Below are positions 54,456 to 63,497 of a stretch of DNA of 64,000 bases, one piece after another (the first letter of the stretch is position 1; each line of letters opens with the position of its first letter). Location of the stretch: assembly GCF_015350795.1 (NCBI RefSeq), contig NZ_JADKSH010000001.1:62461-126460 (forward strand), written 5' to 3'. The notes below the pieces were generated by a model that did not search any database, was not told the origin of the DNA, and saw only the letters and a program-made list of their open reading frames with translations. This DNA is from Microbacterium sp. VKM Ac-2870. Its GTDB lineage: Bacteria; Actinomycetota; Actinomycetes; Actinomycetales; Microbacteriaceae. Made by a program: the position numbers and the translations under genes.

Positions 54456-54883
54456 CGAACCGCCTCCGTCACGCGTGTGCGGGCATTGACGATGTCGGCC
54501 GCGCGTCGCATCGTCGCCCACTCCTCATCGTCGAGATCGGCGAAGCGCGGCGCGAGCGCGTCGCTCAGCACCCGCAGCCACTCATCGAGCGCCCGCTGCC
54601 CGGCATCCGTCGACGACACCACGGTCGCCCGCGAATCGTCGGGATCGGGCGTGCGCTCTACGAGGCCCGCCTCCGCCATCTGCGCGACGAGACGTGTGAG
54701 GCCGGGCTGGGTGACCCGGCTCAGTGCCGCGAGGTCGCCGATGCGCTGCGGCCCGTTGTCGCGCAGCAGAACGAGCGTGCGCCACTGCGCCGCGGGTGCC
54801 TCGGCGTGTGTTTCGAGTGCCGCCATCCGGGTGAGGGCGTGCGCTCCGAGGAGCAATCGCAGAATGTCGTCGGAATGTTGCAT
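54452..54883 (-). CDS. MarR-family regulator of the MFS gene
   Basis: 143 residues. Winged HTH around RIGDLAALSRVTQPGLTRLVAQM and wing DPDDSRATVV. ATG 54883 with TATACT 6 nt upstream (leaderless). Co-transcribed with the MFS gene (ATGA). Confidence 0.88.
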   Translation of the reverse strand: MQHSDDILRLLLGAHALTRMAALETHAEAPAAQWRTLVLLRDNGPQRIGDLAALSRVTQPGLTRLVAQMAEAGLVERTPDPDDSRATVVSSTDAGQRALDEWLRVLSDALAPRFADLDDEEWATMRRAADIVNARTRVTEAVR

Positions 54884-54889
54884 ATCAAC

Positions 54890-54907
54890 AGTATATACCG
54901 AAGGTAT
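54890..54907. promoter_or_regulatory. promoter/operator of the MarR-MFS operon
   Basis: Minus-strand -10 TATACT (54890-54895) abuts an inverted repeat ATACC-GAA-GGTAT (54895-54907), a plausible autorepression site. Confidence 0.5.
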
Positions 54908-54947
54908 GGAAACGCTTCGGGTCGCTGACGCAAGGATCACGGCAGCG

Positions 54948-54976
54948 TTGACACTTCGGTCTCTGGCGAACAGAAT
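54948..54976 (+). promoter_or_regulatory. promoter of bdhA
   Basis: TTGACA (54948-54953), 17-bp spacer, CAGAAT (54971-54976); about 45 nt of leader with GAAGGAG before ATG 55025, unlike the leaderless genes around it. Confidence 0.55.
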
Positions 54977-55024
54977 CGCCTCGCGCGGTCACCACGTGAG
55001 TGTGTGCGAACGAAGGAGTCGAGC

Positions 55025-55777
55025 ATGACGGAGCAGAACCTCGCCGGACGTCGGGCGGTGGTCACCGGGGGAGCAAGCGGCATCGGCCTCGCGTGTGCTC
55101 AGGAGTTCGCCGCCCGCGGCGCGCACGTCGTCATCGCCGACCTGAACGCCGACGCCGCTCACGCGGCATCCGATGCGATCGGCGGCGAGGCGTGGACCGT
55201 CGACCTCTCCGACACGGCCGCGCTCGAAGGCCTCGCCCTCGACACCGACATCCTCGTGAACAACGCCGGCGTGCAGACGATCGCCCCGATACCGGAGTTC
55301 TCGCCCGACCGTTTCCGCTTCATGCAGCGCCTCATGGTCGAGTCGCCCTTCCTTCTCATCCGCGCCGTGCTGCCCGGCATGTATGACCGTGGCTGGGGAC
55401 GCATCATCAACATCTCCAGTGCTCACGGCCTGCGCGCCAGCGCGTACAAGTCGGCCTACGTCACCGCCAAGCACGCCCTGGAAGGGCTCTCGAAGGTCAC
55501 CGCGCTCGAGGGTGGGCCGCATGGCGTGACGAGCAACTGCATCAACCCGGCGTACGTGCGCACGCCTCTGGTCGAGCGCCAGATCGCCGATCAGGCGCGG
55601 GTGCATGGCATCGCCGAAGACGAGGTCGTCGAAACGATCATGCTCACGGAATCGGTGATCAAGCGGCTCATCGAGCCTTCGGAGGTCGCCTCGCTCGCCG
55701 GATGGCTGGCCAGCGACCACGCGGGAATGGTGACCGGCGCGAGCTACACGATGGACGGCGGATGGACCGCGCGATGA
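55025..55777 (+). CDS. bdhA: 3-hydroxybutyrate dehydrogenase (SDR family)
   Basis: 250 residues. NAD-binding TGGASGIG (14-21), NNAG, catalytic Ser in NISSAHG and Tyr145-x3-Lys149 (YVTAK). Oxidises 3-hydroxybutyrate to acetoacetate; the following CoA-transferase and thiolase support that substrate. ATG 55025 has GAAGGAG 6 nt upstream. Stop overlaps the next ATG. Confidence 0.9.
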   Translation: MTEQNLAGRRAVVTGGASGIGLACAQEFAARGAHVVIADLNADAAHAASDAIGGEAWTVDLSDTAALEGLALDTDILVNNAGVQTIAPIPEFSPDRFRFMQRLMVESPFLLIRAVLPGMYDRGWGRIINISSAHGLRASAYKSAYVTAKHALEGLSKVTALEGGPHGVTSNCINPAYVRTPLVERQIADQARVHGIAEDEVVETIMLTESVIKRLIEPSEVASLAGWLASDHAGMVTGASYTMDGGWTAR

Positions 55778-56736
55778 GCCACCATCCCTCCGCCGAGACA
55801 CGACCGGGCGCCCGAAACGCGGGTACGTCCGAGGCGCCCGGTCGTGTCTCGGCGAGGGATGCGCGAGCAGCGGCGGTGCCTGTCGCGGGCGGCGAGTTGC
55901 AGGTGGGCGTGTGGGATGCCGCGTCGGGCGCGCCCACGATCGTCGCCGTGCACGGGGTCACGTCGTCACACCTGGCGTGGCAGTGGCTGGCCGACGCATT
56001 GCCGGGCGTGCGGATCGTCGCGCCCGACCTCCGCGGCCGCGGTCGCAGCAACACGCTGACCGGCCCCGCGGGTCTGGCAGCCCACGCCGATGACCTCGCC
56101 GCCGCCTGTGCGCATCTCCACGTCGCGCCCGACCTCGTCGTCGCGCACTCGATGGGCGCGTTCGTGGCCGTCGTGTTCGCGCACCGGCATCCGTCGCTGG
56201 CGCGCCGTCTCGTGCTCGTCGACGGCGGCCTTCCCTTGCCGCCGCACCCGGAGCTGTCGCCGGACGAGCTCGTCGCCGCGATTCTCGGGCCCACAGCGGC
56301 CCGCCTGTCGATGAGCTTCGACACGGTCGATGACTACCTCGCCTTCTGGCGCGGGCACCCCGCATTCGCGGCGGACTGGTCGCCGAGGCTCGAGCGGTAC
56401 CTCGCCTACGACCTCGACGAGCACGGCGACGGTGTGTACCGGCCCGCTACCAGCTACGCGGTGACGGTCGAAGACACTGTCGATATGAACACGCGCTCCA
56501 CGCTGCGCGACGCCCTCGACGTGCTCAGCGTGCCGACGACGCTCGTGACGGTGCCGCGCGGTCTGCAGGACGAGACCCCCGGGCTCTATCCGCCCGCCCA
56601 TCTCGCCGCACAGTTGCAGGCGTGCCCGTCGGTCGCGCACATCGCGTGGCCCGAGTTCAACCACTACACGGTCGTGCTGTCCGCAGCCGGTGCCGACCGG
56701 CTCGCCGCGCTGGTCGAGGAGCAGCTCGGGGTGTAG
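55774..56736 (+). CDS. alpha/beta hydrolase
   Basis: 320 residues from ATG 55774. Nucleophile in AHSMGAF, oxyanion VHGVTSSH, Asp and His in later loops (FNHYTVVL). The first 34 codons contain a long palindrome (55791-55854) and read as low-complexity sequence; if that is an intercistronic hairpin, the true start is GTG 55876 (VPVAGGELQVGVW), which gives a more normal N-terminus. Perhaps acts on a polyhydroxybutyrate- or ester-derived substrate of the module. Confidence 0.82.
   Translation: MSHHPSAETRPGARNAGTSEAPGRVSARDARAAAVPVAGGELQVGVWDAASGAPTIVAVHGVTSSHLAWQWLADALPGVRIVAPDLRGRGRSNTLTGPAGLAAHADDLAAACAHLHVAPDLVVAHSMGAFVAVVFAHRHPSLARRLVLVDGGLPLPPHPELSPDELVAAILGPTAARLSMSFDTVDDYLAFWRGHPAFAADWSPRLERYLAYDLDEHGDGVYRPATSYAVTVEDTVDMNTRSTLRDALDVLSVPTTLVTVPRGLQDETPGLYPPAHLAAQLQACPSVAHIAWPEFNHYTVVLSAAGADRLAALVEEQLGV
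55791..55854. repeat. long inverted repeat at the 5' end of the hydrolase gene
   Basis: 22-bp perfect arms (55791-55812 and 55833-55854) with a 20-nt loop, extendable by 6 bp past a one-base bulge. It lies 14 nt after the bdhA stop. Confidence 0.85.
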
Positions 56737-56749
56737 CTCGCGGCTGCGG

Positions 56750-57538
56750 TCAACGGGCGCCCGCGGCCACGCGCGTCGACAGTTGATGTGCGTGCGCGAG
56801 CAGGGTACGGCCGAGTTCGGGGACGCGCTCCGGGGAGAAGCGGAACTCGACACCGGTCAGGCTCAACGCCCACTGCGGATGTCCCGACCGGGTGAACACC
56901 GCCGCGCCCAGCCCGTAGCTGCCCTCGACGATCAGTCCGGGGTTCAGCGCGTACCCGCGTGCATGCGTGTCGCGCAGCCGTGCGCGCAGCCGCGGTTCGG
57001 CGTGGGCTGCTCCATGCTTCTCAGCCAGTTCGGGATGCCGCTCGAAATACGCGTCCACATCGTGGGAAGGGAGGAACGCGAGAATCGCGAGCCCGGCCGA
57101 TGCAACACCCAGCGGAAAGCGGACGCCTTCCGACAGCACGAACGACCGGATCGGAAACGCGCCGTCCTCGCGAATGAGACACACCGTCTCGTCGCCGCGA
57201 CGCACCGACAGGAACGCGCTCTCTTCGGTGCGCACCGCCAACGACCGCACGATGTCGCGCGCGATGGCCGTGATGTCGTAACGGGATGCCGCGACCGTGC
57301 CCATGAGATAGAGCTCCGGTCCGGGGATCCAGGCGCCGGTGTTCTCATCCTGGTCGACGAGGCCCTCGCGACGGAGCGCACTGAGCAGACGGTGGGTCGT
57401 GGGTCGCGTGAGATCGGCGCGGCGCGCGAGATCGGCGACGGAGAAGCCATCCTCGCCCGCGGTCGTCACCAGCCGCAACAGCGCCGCCGCCCGCGCCACC
57501 GACTGGGCTCCGGGTACGGTTCGCCGCGATGGGTCCAT
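56750..57538 (-). CDS. IclR-family regulator
   Basis: 262 residues. N-terminal wHTH (GFSVADLARRADLTRPTTHRLLSALRREGLV) and C-terminal ligand domain (YDITAIARDIVRSLAVRTEESAFL). Divergent from the CoA-transferase genes and therefore their probable regulator (PcaR/PcaU-like position). ATG 57538 has TACCGT 7 nt upstream. Confidence 0.9.
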   Translation of the reverse strand: MDPSRRTVPGAQSVARAAALLRLVTTAGEDGFSVADLARRADLTRPTTHRLLSALRREGLVDQDENTGAWIPGPELYLMGTVAASRYDITAIARDIVRSLAVRTEESAFLSVRRGDETVCLIREDGAFPIRSFVLSEGVRFPLGVASAGLAILAFLPSHDVDAYFERHPELAEKHGAAHAEPRLRARLRDTHARGYALNPGLIVEGSYGLGAAVFTRSGHPQWALSLTGVEFRFSPERVPELGRTLLAHAHQLSTRVAAGAR

Positions 57539-57539
57539 G

Positions 57540-57570
57540 ATGTGGACGGTACGCCACGCGACATCCACAT
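57540..57570. promoter_or_regulatory. IclR operator candidate and -10 box
   Basis: Inverted repeat ATGTGGA-N17-TCCACAT covers the iclR -10 TACCGT (57546-57551, minus strand). Probable autoregulatory site in the 107-bp divergent gap. Confidence 0.5.
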
Positions 57571-57645
57571 GGCAAACAGTGACGTGCGCGCCCGCCACCA
57601 GCGACGCAGGATGGAAGCGCACGCGCGATGACAAGGGAGTGATTC

Positions 57646-58446
57646 GTGATCGACAAGACCTACCGCTCGGCCGCCGATGCCGTCGCCGACATCCCCGACG
57701 GTGCGACGCTGGCCGTCGGAGGTTTCGGCCTTTCCGGCAACCCCATCTCCCTGATCGAGGCGCTGCTTGCGCAGGGCACCGGCGACCTTTCTGTCGTGTC
57801 GAACAACTGCGGCGTCGACGACTGGGGTCTCGGGGTGCTGCTGAACGCGAAGCGCATCCGCAAGATGACATCCTCGTACGTCGGCGAGAACAAGGAGTTC
57901 GAGAGGCAGTTCCTCTCCGGTGAACTCGAACTCGAGCTCACTCCCCAGGGCACTCTTGCGGAGAAGCTGCGCGCCGGTGGGGCGGGTATCGCGGCCTTCT
58001 ACACGCAGACCGGCGTCGGCACCCAGGTGGCCGAGGGTGGGCTGCCCCGGAGGTACGACGGGGCGGGAGGCGTTGCCGTCGCTTCGCCGCGCAAGGACGT
58101 GCGGGCGTTCGCGGTCTCCGGCGAGGAGCGCGAGTATGTGCTCGAAGAGGCGATCGTCACCGACTTCGCCCTCGTTCACGCCGCCAGAGGCGATACCCAC
58201 GGCAACCTCGTCTTCCACAAGGCGGCCCGCAACTTCAACCCGCTCGCCGCGATGGCGGGACGCATCTGTATCGCGCAGGTCGAAGAACTCGTCGCCCCCG
58301 GTGAACTCGACGCCGACAGCATCCACCTGCCCGGCATCTACGTGCACCGCATCGTCGAGGTCGGCCTCGACATCGAAAAGCGCATCGAACGCCGCACCGT
58401 CACTGCGGGCGACGATGACGCGCGCCGAACCCCGGACGGAGCCTGA
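57646..58446 (+). CDS. scoA: 3-oxoacid CoA-transferase subunit A
   Basis: 266 residues. CoA-transferase family I alpha subunit: [27 protein letters not shown]. With subunit B activates acetoacetate (or 3-oxoadipate) using succinyl-CoA. GTG 57646 has AAGGGAG upstream. One base separates it from subunit B. Confidence 0.92.
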   Translation: MIDKTYRSAADAVADIPDGATLAVGGFGLSGNPISLIEALLAQGTGDLSVVSNNCGVDDWGLGVLLNAKRIRKMTSSYVGENKEFERQFLSGELELELTPQGTLAEKLRAGGAGIAAFYTQTGVGTQVAEGGLPRRYDGAGGVAVASPRKDVRAFAVSGEEREYVLEEAIVTDFALVHAARGDTHGNLVFHKAARNFNPLAAMAGRICIAQVEELVAPGELDADSIHLPGIYVHRIVEVGLDIEKRIERRTVTAGDDDARRTPDGA

Positions 58447-58447
58447 C

Positions 58448-59101
58448 ATGGCGCTCACCCGCACCGAGATGGCTGCCCGCGCGGCCGCCGAACTTGCGGA
58501 CGGCTCTTACGTCAACCTCGGCATCGGTCTGCCGACGCTGGTGCCGAACGTCGTCCCAGCGGGCGTGACCGTGGTGCTGCAGTCCGAGAACGGCATCCTC
58601 GGAGTCGGGCCCTATCCGACCGAGGCGAACGTCGATCCAGATCTCATCAACGCCGGGAAGGAGACGGTGACGGTGCTGCCGGGCGCCGCATTCTTCGACT
58701 CCGCGCTGAGTTTCGGAATGATCCGCGGTGGAAAGATCGATGCCGCCATTCTCGGCGCCATGCAGGTGTCGGCGACCGGCGACCTCGCCAACTGGATGAT
58801 CCCTGGGAAGATGGTCAAGGGCCCGGGCGGCGCGATGGATCTCGTGCACGGCGCGGCGCGGGTCATCGTGCTGATGGAGCACGTTGCCCGCGACGGTTCG
58901 GCCAAGATCGTCGACACGTGTTCGCTGCCGCTCACCGGGCGCGGCGTGGTCGACCGCATCATCACCGATCTGGCGGTCATCGACGTGACCGCCGATGGGC
59001 TCGTGCTCATCGAGACCGCACCGGGGGTCAGCGTCGACGAGGTCGTCGCCGCGACGGAACCGAACCTCATCATCGCCGACACACTGAAGGAGATCGCATG
59101 A
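58448..59101 (+). CDS. scoB: 3-oxoacid CoA-transferase subunit B
   Basis: 217 residues. Catalytic Glu47 in [17 protein letters not shown] at the N-terminus. Substrate could be acetoacetate or 3-oxoadipate (PcaJ); bdhA and thiolase in the locus favour acetoacetate. Stop overlaps the thiolase ATG. Confidence 0.92.
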   Translation: MALTRTEMAARAAAELADGSYVNLGIGLPTLVPNVVPAGVTVVLQSENGILGVGPYPTEANVDPDLINAGKETVTVLPGAAFFDSALSFGMIRGGKIDAAILGAMQVSATGDLANWMIPGKMVKGPGGAMDLVHGAARVIVLMEHVARDGSAKIVDTCSLPLTGRGVVDRIITDLAVIDVTADGLVLIETAPGVSVDEVVAATEPNLIIADTLKEIA

Positions 59102-60282
59102 CCGCCGATGACGTCGTGATCGTGGCCGCTGCCCGCACCCCGCAGGGCCGGCTGAAGGGACAGCTCGCCTCGTTCACGGCTCCGCAGCTGGGCGGTTTCG
59201 CCATCGCCGGGGCTCTCGCGAAAGGCCGGATCCCTGCGGATGCCGTCGACGCCGTGATCATGGGGCAGGTGCTGCCGGCCGGATCGGGCCAGAACCCCGC
59301 TCGGCAGGCGGCTCTCGCCGGGGGTCTCGGGTGGGACGTCCCGGCATCCGCGGTGAACAAGGTATGCCTCTCCGGACTCACGGCCATCATCGACGCGAAG
59401 CGCATGATCGCCTCGGGAGACGCGACCGTCGTCGTCGCGGGTGGCATGGAATCGATGACCCGCGCGCCGCACCTGCTGATGGGATCGCGTGACGGCTGGA
59501 CCTACGGCTCGGTCGAGGTGCTCGATCACATGGCCTACGACGGACTCACCGATGCGTATGACCGAGAGAGCATGGGCGCGTCGACCGAACGGCTCAATCC
59601 TCGTTTCGAGGTCACGCGCGAGCAGCAGGACCACGTCGCAGCGCTTTCCCATCGGCGTGCCGCCGCCGCGCGCGACGGTGGCATCTTCGAGGCAGAGATC
59701 GTGCCGGTCGAGGTGGTGCCGCGCCGTGGCCCCGCCGCGATCGTCTCGAGCGACGAGGGCATCCGCGCCGACACCACCGAGGAAACGCTCGCGGGTCTGC
59801 GTCCCGCCTTCGCCGCCGACGGATCGATCACCGCGGGCAACGCGTCACAGATCTCCGACGGGGCCGCGGCGGTCGTGCTGACCACCCGCGCGCACGCCGA
59901 CGTCAACGGATGGCCCGTGCTGGCTGTCGTCGGCGCCGCAGGCCAGGTCGCCGGTCCGGACAACTCGCTGCACGCCCAGCCGGCGCGCGCCATCGAACAG
60001 GCGCTGCAACGGCAGCATCTCTCGGCATCCGATCTCGACCTCGTCGAGATCAATGAGGCGTTCGGCGCCGTGGTCGCTCACTCTCAGCGCGAATTGGGCG
60101 TCGGGGAGGACATCGTCAACGTGCACGGCGGCGGGATCGCGCTCGGGCATCCGATCGGTGCCTCCGGCGCGCGTCTGGTCGTGCACGCGGTGCACGAGCT
60201 CGTGCGCCGCGGCGCCGGCACGGCGGCCGTCGGGCTGTGCGGCGGCGGGGGCCAGGGCGAAGCGCTCATCCTGACCCGCTGA
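59098..60282 (+). CDS. acetyl-CoA acetyltransferase (thiolase)
   Basis: 394 residues. Nucleophile Cys90 (NKVCLSGL), His351 (GHPIGASG) and Cys381 (GLCGGGGQG). Cleaves acetoacetyl-CoA to two acetyl-CoA, completing the pathway from 3-hydroxybutyrate. ATG 59098 coupled to scoB. Confidence 0.93.
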   Translation: MTADDVVIVAAARTPQGRLKGQLASFTAPQLGGFAIAGALAKGRIPADAVDAVIMGQVLPAGSGQNPARQAALAGGLGWDVPASAVNKVCLSGLTAIIDAKRMIASGDATVVVAGGMESMTRAPHLLMGSRDGWTYGSVEVLDHMAYDGLTDAYDRESMGASTERLNPRFEVTREQQDHVAALSHRRAAAARDGGIFEAEIVPVEVVPRRGPAAIVSSDEGIRADTTEETLAGLRPAFAADGSITAGNASQISDGAAAVVLTTRAHADVNGWPVLAVVGAAGQVAGPDNSLHAQPARAIEQALQRQHLSASDLDLVEINEAFGAVVAHSQRELGVGEDIVNVHGGGIALGHPIGASGARLVVHAVHELVRRGAGTAAVGLCGGGGQGEALILTR

Positions 60283-60375
60283 CGGCGTGCGACTATTCGA
60301 TAGACGAATGTCTGGCGAACTGATGACTTCGATAAGAGAGCCGTGAGATCGCTTCAGCCGGGCCGTGCCACTGGT

Positions 60376-60381
60376 TAGCGT
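60376..60381 (+). promoter_or_regulatory. -10 box of the SGNH hydrolase (leaderless)
   Basis: TAGCGT, 6 nt before GTG 60388. Confidence 0.55.
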
Positions 60382-60387
60382 CGCCAC

Positions 60388-61524
60388 GTGACATCACTAC
60401 ACAGAACGTCTCACCGCCGACGCCGCCGCGCGGCGACCCTCCTCGCCGTGATCGTCGCGGCCGGCACGGTCGGAGCGGTGGCGCCGGCGTCAGCGACCAC
60501 GACCACGACCACGACCGACGTCGTATCCGCGTCCACGACCGTCTCGAGCCTGCACGGGCTGCACTATGTCGCGCTGGGTGATTCCTACGCGAGTGGTTAC
60601 GGCCTGAAACCCTTCGGCAACAAGCCCGCGTTGGGGTGCTACCAGGCCGAGCACGACTACCCGCACCAGGTCGCTGCGACGCTGGGGCTCACCCTTGACG
60701 ACCGCACTTGCGCCGGCGCCTCGACGGCCAATGTCACCGACACGCCTCAGTCCACCGACACCGGCGCGGGCACCGCGCCCGTGCAGGCCGATGCGCTGAG
60801 GCCCGACACCGATATCGTGACGATATCCATCGGCGGCAACGATCTCGGCTTCACGGACGTGATCCAGAACTGCATCGCTTCCGCGGACGATGGCCCGCTG
60901 TTCTTCGACATCAACGGCGCCAGCTACACCCACTGCCGTGACTACTACGCTCCCGTCGTAAATGGCGTAGAGCAGGACAAACTGGGCGCGATCATTCGTG
61001 ACACCCTGGCGCCCCGCCTCAGTCACATGTTCGACGTGATCTCTCAGCGCGCGCCGAAGGCCAAGGTGTTCGTCGTCGGGTATCCGACGATCGCGCCCGA
61101 CACCTCCCACGCACCGCACGGCTGCTTCTCCAGCATCTTCGGTGATTCGGGTTTCGAGCCGCCCTTTCCGACCAACACGTTCCCTTTCACCAGCGCCGAC
61201 ACGGCATACATCCACCGCGAGGAGGTCACGCTGGACGACACGCTCGCTTCCGCCACTCGCGCTCACGGCTTCACCTACGTGCCTACCCTGGATGCGTCGG
61301 CCGCACACAGCGCCTGCGCGCCCGCGGCCGATGCGTGGATCGCAGGGCTGACCCTCACCGACCACGCGACCCTCGCCAACAGCAAGCCGATCGACGGAAC
61401 GAACTACGGCGTGCTGCTGGGAGCGATGCACCCGAACGCCGCCGGCGTCGCCTTTCTCCGCGACCAGGCGGCCACCGCGATCGCCCGCGCGTTCTGTCAC
61501 CACCACGGGGGAGCCGATAGCTGA
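60388..61524 (+). CDS. secreted SGNH/GDSL hydrolase
   Basis: 378 residues. Arg-rich N-region, signal peptide with likely cleavage after APASA (about 36), then GDSYASGYG (Ser66), GGNDLGF and MHPNAAG with the His. The Asp normally three residues before that His is Gly, as in some Streptomyces esterases that use a Ser-His dyad. Eight cysteines in the mature part suggest disulfides. Secreted lipase/esterase. Confidence 0.87.
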   Translation: MTSLHRTSHRRRRRAATLLAVIVAAGTVGAVAPASATTTTTTTDVVSASTTVSSLHGLHYVALGDSYASGYGLKPFGNKPALGCYQAEHDYPHQVAATLGLTLDDRTCAGASTANVTDTPQSTDTGAGTAPVQADALRPDTDIVTISIGGNDLGFTDVIQNCIASADDGPLFFDINGASYTHCRDYYAPVVNGVEQDKLGAIIRDTLAPRLSHMFDVISQRAPKAKVFVVGYPTIAPDTSHAPHGCFSSIFGDSGFEPPFPTNTFPFTSADTAYIHREEVTLDDTLASATRAHGFTYVPTLDASAAHSACAPAADAWIAGLTLTDHATLANSKPIDGTNYGVLLGAMHPNAAGVAFLRDQAATAIARAFCHHHGGADS

Positions 61525-61582
61525 ACCCTCGGGTGCCTTCCCGTCTACTCGATAGGCTCGACCGGACGGGGAGGCTGGCCGA

Positions 61583-62842
61583 GTGAACGCAGCTCGTGAG
61601 ACACCGCCGCCCGCGGTCTTCGTGCGGTATTGGGCTGCGGCGGCGATCAGCTCGTTCGGAACCGCGGTGACGACGGTCGCCATGCCCGTGTTGGTCGTTC
61701 AACTTCTCGGCGCGAGTGCTTTCGAGGTCGGCATGGTGAACGCGGCGCAGTTCATCCCCTATGCGCTGCTGGGAGTGATCGCCGGTGTGTACACCGACCG
61801 CTGGCGGCGCCGCCCGATCCTGGTGTGGGCCAGCGTCGGGCGCGCGTTGTCACTCGGCGCGATCCCGGTGCTGTGGCTCTGCGGCATCCTCGAGGTCTGG
61901 ATGCTGGTGGCCGCACTGCTGCTGTTCGGATCGTTCTCGGTCTTCGGCTTCGCCGCCGCGCAGTCGCTGCTTCCGCGCCTCGTGGCGAGGGGCGACCTCT
62001 TGCGTGCCAACGTGCGTCTCGATCAAACGGATGCCGCGGCACAGACCATGGGCCCGTCGATCGGCGGCGGCCTCGTCGGGCTCCTCGGCGCACCGATCGC
62101 ACTCATCGTCGACGCGGTGAGCTACCTCGTCGATGCCGCACTCAACGCGACCCTGCGCGTCGATGAGGAGCGTCAGGGCGAGCGACCCCGCGGAGTGGGC
62201 GCCGAGATCCGCGAGGGCTTGGCATGGACCTACCGGCACCCCACGCTGGGTCCGCTGACCCTCTCGACACACGTCTGGTTCATCGCGAACGGCGCGGCGA
62301 TGACGGTGTTGTCTCTTCTCGCGCTGAGGGAGCTGGGATTCTCCCCATTCACCTTCGGGCTTCTGCTGACGGTCTTCGGCGTGGCGAGCTTGATCGGCGC
62401 CTCCTGTGCGGCCGTGATCACGACGCGAGTGGGCGCGGGGCGCGCCATCATCGGCGCCCGTGCGATGTACCCGGTGGCGTGGCTCCTCGTTGCGGTCGCC
62501 CCGGCGGCGCCCGGCGGCACCGTCGCTCTGTTCGTGGCGCTCATGCTGCAGGGGCTCGCGATGGGGACGGAGAACTCGCCCGAGCAGATGCTGTGGCAGA
62601 CGCTCACCCCCGACCGATTGCTGGGGAGGACGAACGCGACGCGCCGCGCCGGCAACCGCACACTCGCGGCGTGCGGGGCGCTTGTCGCCGGCGGCGCCGC
62701 TGGACTGGTGGGGGAGCGCCCCGCGCTGGTCGGCATCGCGGTCATCTTCGCCGTTGCCGCGGCGATAGCGGCATTCTCGCCGCTGCGGGTCAGTGAGAAC
62801 CGATCCCCAGGGCCGGAAGAAGAACGTCGTCCACCAGGGTGA
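61583..62842 (+). CDS. MFS transporter
   Basis: 419 residues, 12 TM. MFS_3-like: GVIAGVYTDRWRRRPIL (motif A) and AAQSLLPRLVARGDLLRAN with the LDQTDAAAQTMGPSIGG stretch typical of that group. GTG 61583 preceded by GGGGAGG. Overlaps the convergent TetR gene by 53 bp. Confidence 0.88.
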   Translation: MNAARETPPPAVFVRYWAAAAISSFGTAVTTVAMPVLVVQLLGASAFEVGMVNAAQFIPYALLGVIAGVYTDRWRRRPILVWASVGRALSLGAIPVLWLCGILEVWMLVAALLLFGSFSVFGFAAAQSLLPRLVARGDLLRANVRLDQTDAAAQTMGPSIGGGLVGLLGAPIALIVDAVSYLVDAALNATLRVDEERQGERPRGVGAEIREGLAWTYRHPTLGPLTLSTHVWFIANGAAMTVLSLLALRELGFSPFTFGLLLTVFGVASLIGASCAAVITTRVGAGRAIIGARAMYPVAWLLVAVAPAAPGGTVALFVALMLQGLAMGTENSPEQMLWQTLTPDRLLGRTNATRRAGNRTLAACGALVAGGAAGLVGERPALVGIAVIFAVAAAIAAFSPLRVSENRSPGPEEERRPPG

Positions 62843-63416
62843 TGACGTAGTCGCGGTCGACGGTGTGACCGAGCATGAGCGACTTGTAGGCCGTCATCGA
62901 AGGGATGACCTGCGCGAGCAGGTGGACGTCGACATCGGTAGATACCTCGCCCCGCTCGATCGCCCGCTGGATGAGAGTGCGGATGGCAGCGGCACGCGGC
63001 TCGACGATCACGGCGCGCGCCGCATCAGCGAACTCGGGAGAGGCCGACATCAGGGAGACCATGCCGGCCATGATGCGGAGCTTCCGCTCGCCGTCCTTCA
63101 CGGCCGGCGTCTTGATGTTCGCGACCAGATCGCCACGAAGGGATCCGGTGTCGGGCAGGTCTGTCGGGTGGCTGCTCTTCATGCAGGCGACCGCGTCGAT
63201 GACCAACTCGGCCTTCGACGGCCAGCGTCGATACACGGTCGCTTTGCCCGCCCGCGCGCGGGTGGCGACCATGTCGACCGTCATCCCCTCGTAGCCCTTC
63301 TCCGCGAGCACATCGAGCGTCGCCGAGAGGATCTCCGGATCGCGGGAATGGTCGCGCTTGCGGCCGAGCTTGGGGGTGGAGTCGACGTCCTCCGCGCTGA
63401 GGGTTGTGTCTGCCAT
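62790..63416 (-). CDS. TetR-family regulator
   Basis: 208 residues. N-terminal HTH (GMTVDMVATRARAGKATVYRRWPSK) and C-terminal ligand domain of the TetR_C_16-like type. Divergent from an MFS exporter whose promoter holds three palindromes; probable repressor of both. ATG 63416 with TATACT 6 nt upstream. Confidence 0.9.
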   Translation of the reverse strand: MADTTLSAEDVDSTPKLGRKRDHSRDPEILSATLDVLAEKGYEGMTVDMVATRARAGKATVYRRWPSKAELVIDAVACMKSSHPTDLPDTGSLRGDLVANIKTPAVKDGERKLRIMAGMVSLMSASPEFADAARAVIVEPRAAAIRTLIQRAIERGEVSTDVDVHLLAQVIPSMTAYKSLMLGHTVDRDYVITLVDDVLLPALGIGSH

Positions 63417-63422
63417 GGGAAC

Positions 63423-63490
63423 AGTATAGTTCAGGAACTCGCACGTTCAGGAACCAGTTGGTTTCGGAACTGGCTGGTGTCGTATATAGT
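63423..63490. promoter_or_regulatory. TetR/MFS divergent promoters and operator array
   Basis: Minus-strand -10 TATACT (63423-63428) for tetR; plus-strand -10 TATAGT (63485-63490) for the exporter. Between them are three 10-bp palindromes, GTTCAGGAAC at 63429 and 63445 and GTTTCGGAAC at 63461, exactly 16 bp apart, plus CCAGTT/AACTGG arms at 63454-63459 and 63468-63473. Confidence 0.65.
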
Positions 63491-63497
63491 CTCCCGC

